DNA from: Flavobacterium anhuiense
Lineage (GTDB): Bacteria > Bacteroidota > Bacteroidia > Flavobacteriales > Flavobacteriaceae
Reading direction: 5' to 3'
Assembly (NCBI RefSeq): GCF_004151235.1
Contig: NZ_JUIV01000011.1
Location: 62,001-126,000, forward strand
DNA length: 64,000 nucleotides
Both the position numbers and the translations under genes were made by a program. The notes beneath the pieces are model-generated. The model worked only from the letters and a program-made list of their open reading frames with translations. It was not told the DNA's origin and searched no databases. Positions 63,119-64,000 of the stretch are shown here, one piece after another (within the stretch, counting starts at the first letter, position 1; each line of letters opens with the position of its first letter).

Positions 63119-63564
63119 AATTCAATTTTATTGAGTGCAAAAATAAGCAATAGAATTGAGATTTTAATATTACGTGGAGATTCGCTTTTGTTTTCACAGA
63201 GTTGCAAGAAGAAAAAACGCAGAGATTCGCTAAGATTTTTTTGAATTTGGTTCTCGCGATCCCAATGGCTATCGGGAGGAGAGACGCAAAGTTTTTTTCG
63301 CCTTAAGTTGAGGATTAACAATGCAGTTTGTCATTCCGAGGAACGAGGAATCGCACTAGAAACTCCGCAATATAAAGCGTCAATCTTTGTCGAATCCCGT
63401 GTGTGATTCCTCGTTCCTCGGAATGACAAACTAGAACAAAAAACTTTGCGTCTTCGTGCCTTCGTGGCAAAACTCATATAAAATAGAACCAGTTTAAACT
63501 AGCATTGCAAGCAAAATCTTCAAAATATATTTCGCAATCTTTGCATCCGAAAAAAACAAATTTT
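63119..63564. repeat. Nested dispersed repeats upstream of metG
   Basis: An inner 27-bp perfect inverted repeat (GTTTGTCATTCCGAGGAACG and onward to AGGAATC) lies at 63326-63352 and 63405-63431. An outer pair, AGACGCAAAGTTTTTT at 63282-63297 and its complement at 63438-63453, brackets it. The right outer arm continues as GTGCCTTCGTGGC, related to the 34170 and 37430 elements. No gene is seen. Confidence 0.8.
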
Positions 63565-63792
63565 ATGAGCAAGACTAAATTAATCATCAATAAAAACGGA
63601 TCAATCAAAATTGAGGGAGATTTTGAAATTATGGATCCAGAAGGAGCACTTTACGGTTTACAAGGAAGACAAGCGCTTGGACTTTGCCGTTGCGGACATT
63701 CTGCAAATAAACCATTTTGCGATGGAGCACACAGAAACAACTTCGAACACGATTCTGTTGCGTTTGATTTACCGCCAATGAAAACGAACTAA
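63565..63792 (+). CDS. CDGSH iron-sulfur domain protein
   Basis: The protein has 75 residues from the ATG at 63565; a TTG-initiated frame 60 bp upstream is not needed. The motif CRCGHSANKPFCDGAH gives the three Cys and one His that hold a 2Fe-2S cluster of the mitoNEET type. It is the small soluble bacterial form, probably an electron or cluster carrier in the cytosol. Confidence 0.93.
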   Translation: MSKTKLIINKNGSIKIEGDFEIMDPEGALYGLQGRQALGLCRCGHSANKPFCDGAHRNNFEHDSVAFDLPPMKTN

Positions 63793-63812
63793 TTCCTTTT
63801 GGGAAAGATATT

Positions 63813-63845
63813 AAAAACCGCATTCTGTTTAGATGCGGTTTTTTT
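63813..63845 (+). terminator. Terminator after the CDGSH gene
   Basis: AAAAACCGCAT-TCTGTTTAG-ATGCGGTTTTT is an 11-bp stem followed by T residues, 20 bp after the stop codon. Confidence 0.88.
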
Positions 63846-63924
63846 GTGCAGATTTTTTTGTAAAAGTAAGTTATTACTTAGAAAAACAATCTTACATTTA
63901 CCGCAACTTTATAATTTCCAAAAA

Positions 63925-64000
63925 ATGAAAAAACTAATAATACCACTATTATCTCTGTTTTTTAGCGTAGGTTATGCTCAAACTCAGAAAACAGTTTCTA
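63925..64000 (+). CDS. Start of a secreted protein (3' end outside window)
   Basis: The first 25 codons, MKKLIIPLLSLFFSVGYAQ then TQKTVS, are an obvious signal peptide ending at AQ, the usual Flavobacterium cleavage context. Nothing can be said about the mature protein. A near -7 box (TACATTTA) lies about 30 bp upstream. Confidence 0.7.
   Translation, partial: MKKLIIPLLSLFFSVGYAQTQKTVS

Noticed and set aside
1..64000. CRISPR array
   Set aside because: No direct repeats with regular spacers were found; all repeated sequences are inverted or isolated pairs.
1..64000. tRNA, rRNA or riboswitch genes
   Set aside because: Intergenic gaps were read for cloverleaf or conserved RNA motifs; only terminators and palindromic repeats were recognised.

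Overview
The window is a piece of a low-GC Bacteroidota chromosome, almost certainly Flavobacterium or a close relative. The evidence is the gliding lipoprotein GldH next to RicT and a class A PBP, a TonB-dependent receptor with an N-terminal carboxypeptidase-regulatory-like domain, many TAnnTTTG promoter -7 boxes with almost no Shine-Dalgarno sites, a CrtY-type carotenoid cyclase, and families of dispersed palindromic repeats. I saw no rRNA, tRNA, CRISPR array, prophage or integrase. Starts were moved to an internal ATG wherever a longer frame began at TTG or GTG without support.

Layout. 1-6642 is a trace-metal module: mntH, a Fur/Zur-type regulator, a MerC-domain protein, a thioredoxin-reductase-like flavoprotein, a TonB receptor with a CxxC motif in its plug, and a thioredoxin-fold protein. 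Two operator types are visible; one is shared by mntH and the receptor. 6963-10017 holds a GT4 glycosyltransferase, lycopene cyclase and a bacilliredoxin. 10182-15879 is a complete RND efflux operon (MFP, pump, outer-membrane factor). 16141-20885 holds PPK2 and a tRNA wobble-uridine hydroxylation group: TrhO, U32/TrhP-type protein and a coupled ferredoxin, with a REP-associated transposase and its REP pair inserted between the first two. 20961-28126 is an accessory block, all on the minus strand: a lipoprotein, two ankyrin proteins, a DKNYY-repeat protein, a truncated ankyrin duplicate, an unknown protein, a SUKH/SMI1 protein, a small ORF and a leucine-rich-repeat protein. It resembles a toxin-immunity or decoy cluster without a visible toxin.

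28400-34163 is core: ricT-gldH-pbp1A and the two subunits of 3-oxoacid CoA-transferase. 34291-45391 mixes housekeeping and repair genes: a metallophosphatase, dinB, a PAS protein, class I fumarase, two unknown proteins (one with a possible TNT-like motif), a fused SpmA-SpmB membrane protein, an AlkZ-like glycosylase, a DEDD exonuclease and ogt. 45445-55383 holds an SDR-type protein carrying a REP-like insertion in its coding sequence, GNAT and LysR genes opposite a rhodanese, an M28 membrane peptidase, a GNAT-nitrilase fusion, a tail-less SSB, a DUF2461 protein, a Lys/Cys-rich small protein and ferritin. 55609-64000 holds an OmpA-family porin, an unknown secreted protein, a CatA-like acetyltransferase with a HAD phosphatase, an EamA transporter, metG, a CDGSH protein and the start of a secreted protein.

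The main points for a second look are the U32 C-terminal domain shared by TrhO and TrhP, the immunity-like cassette array with alternating conserved spacers, the operator shared by mntH and the TonB receptor, the REP element captured in frame inside a CDS, and terminators nested inside longer palindromes at convergent gene ends.
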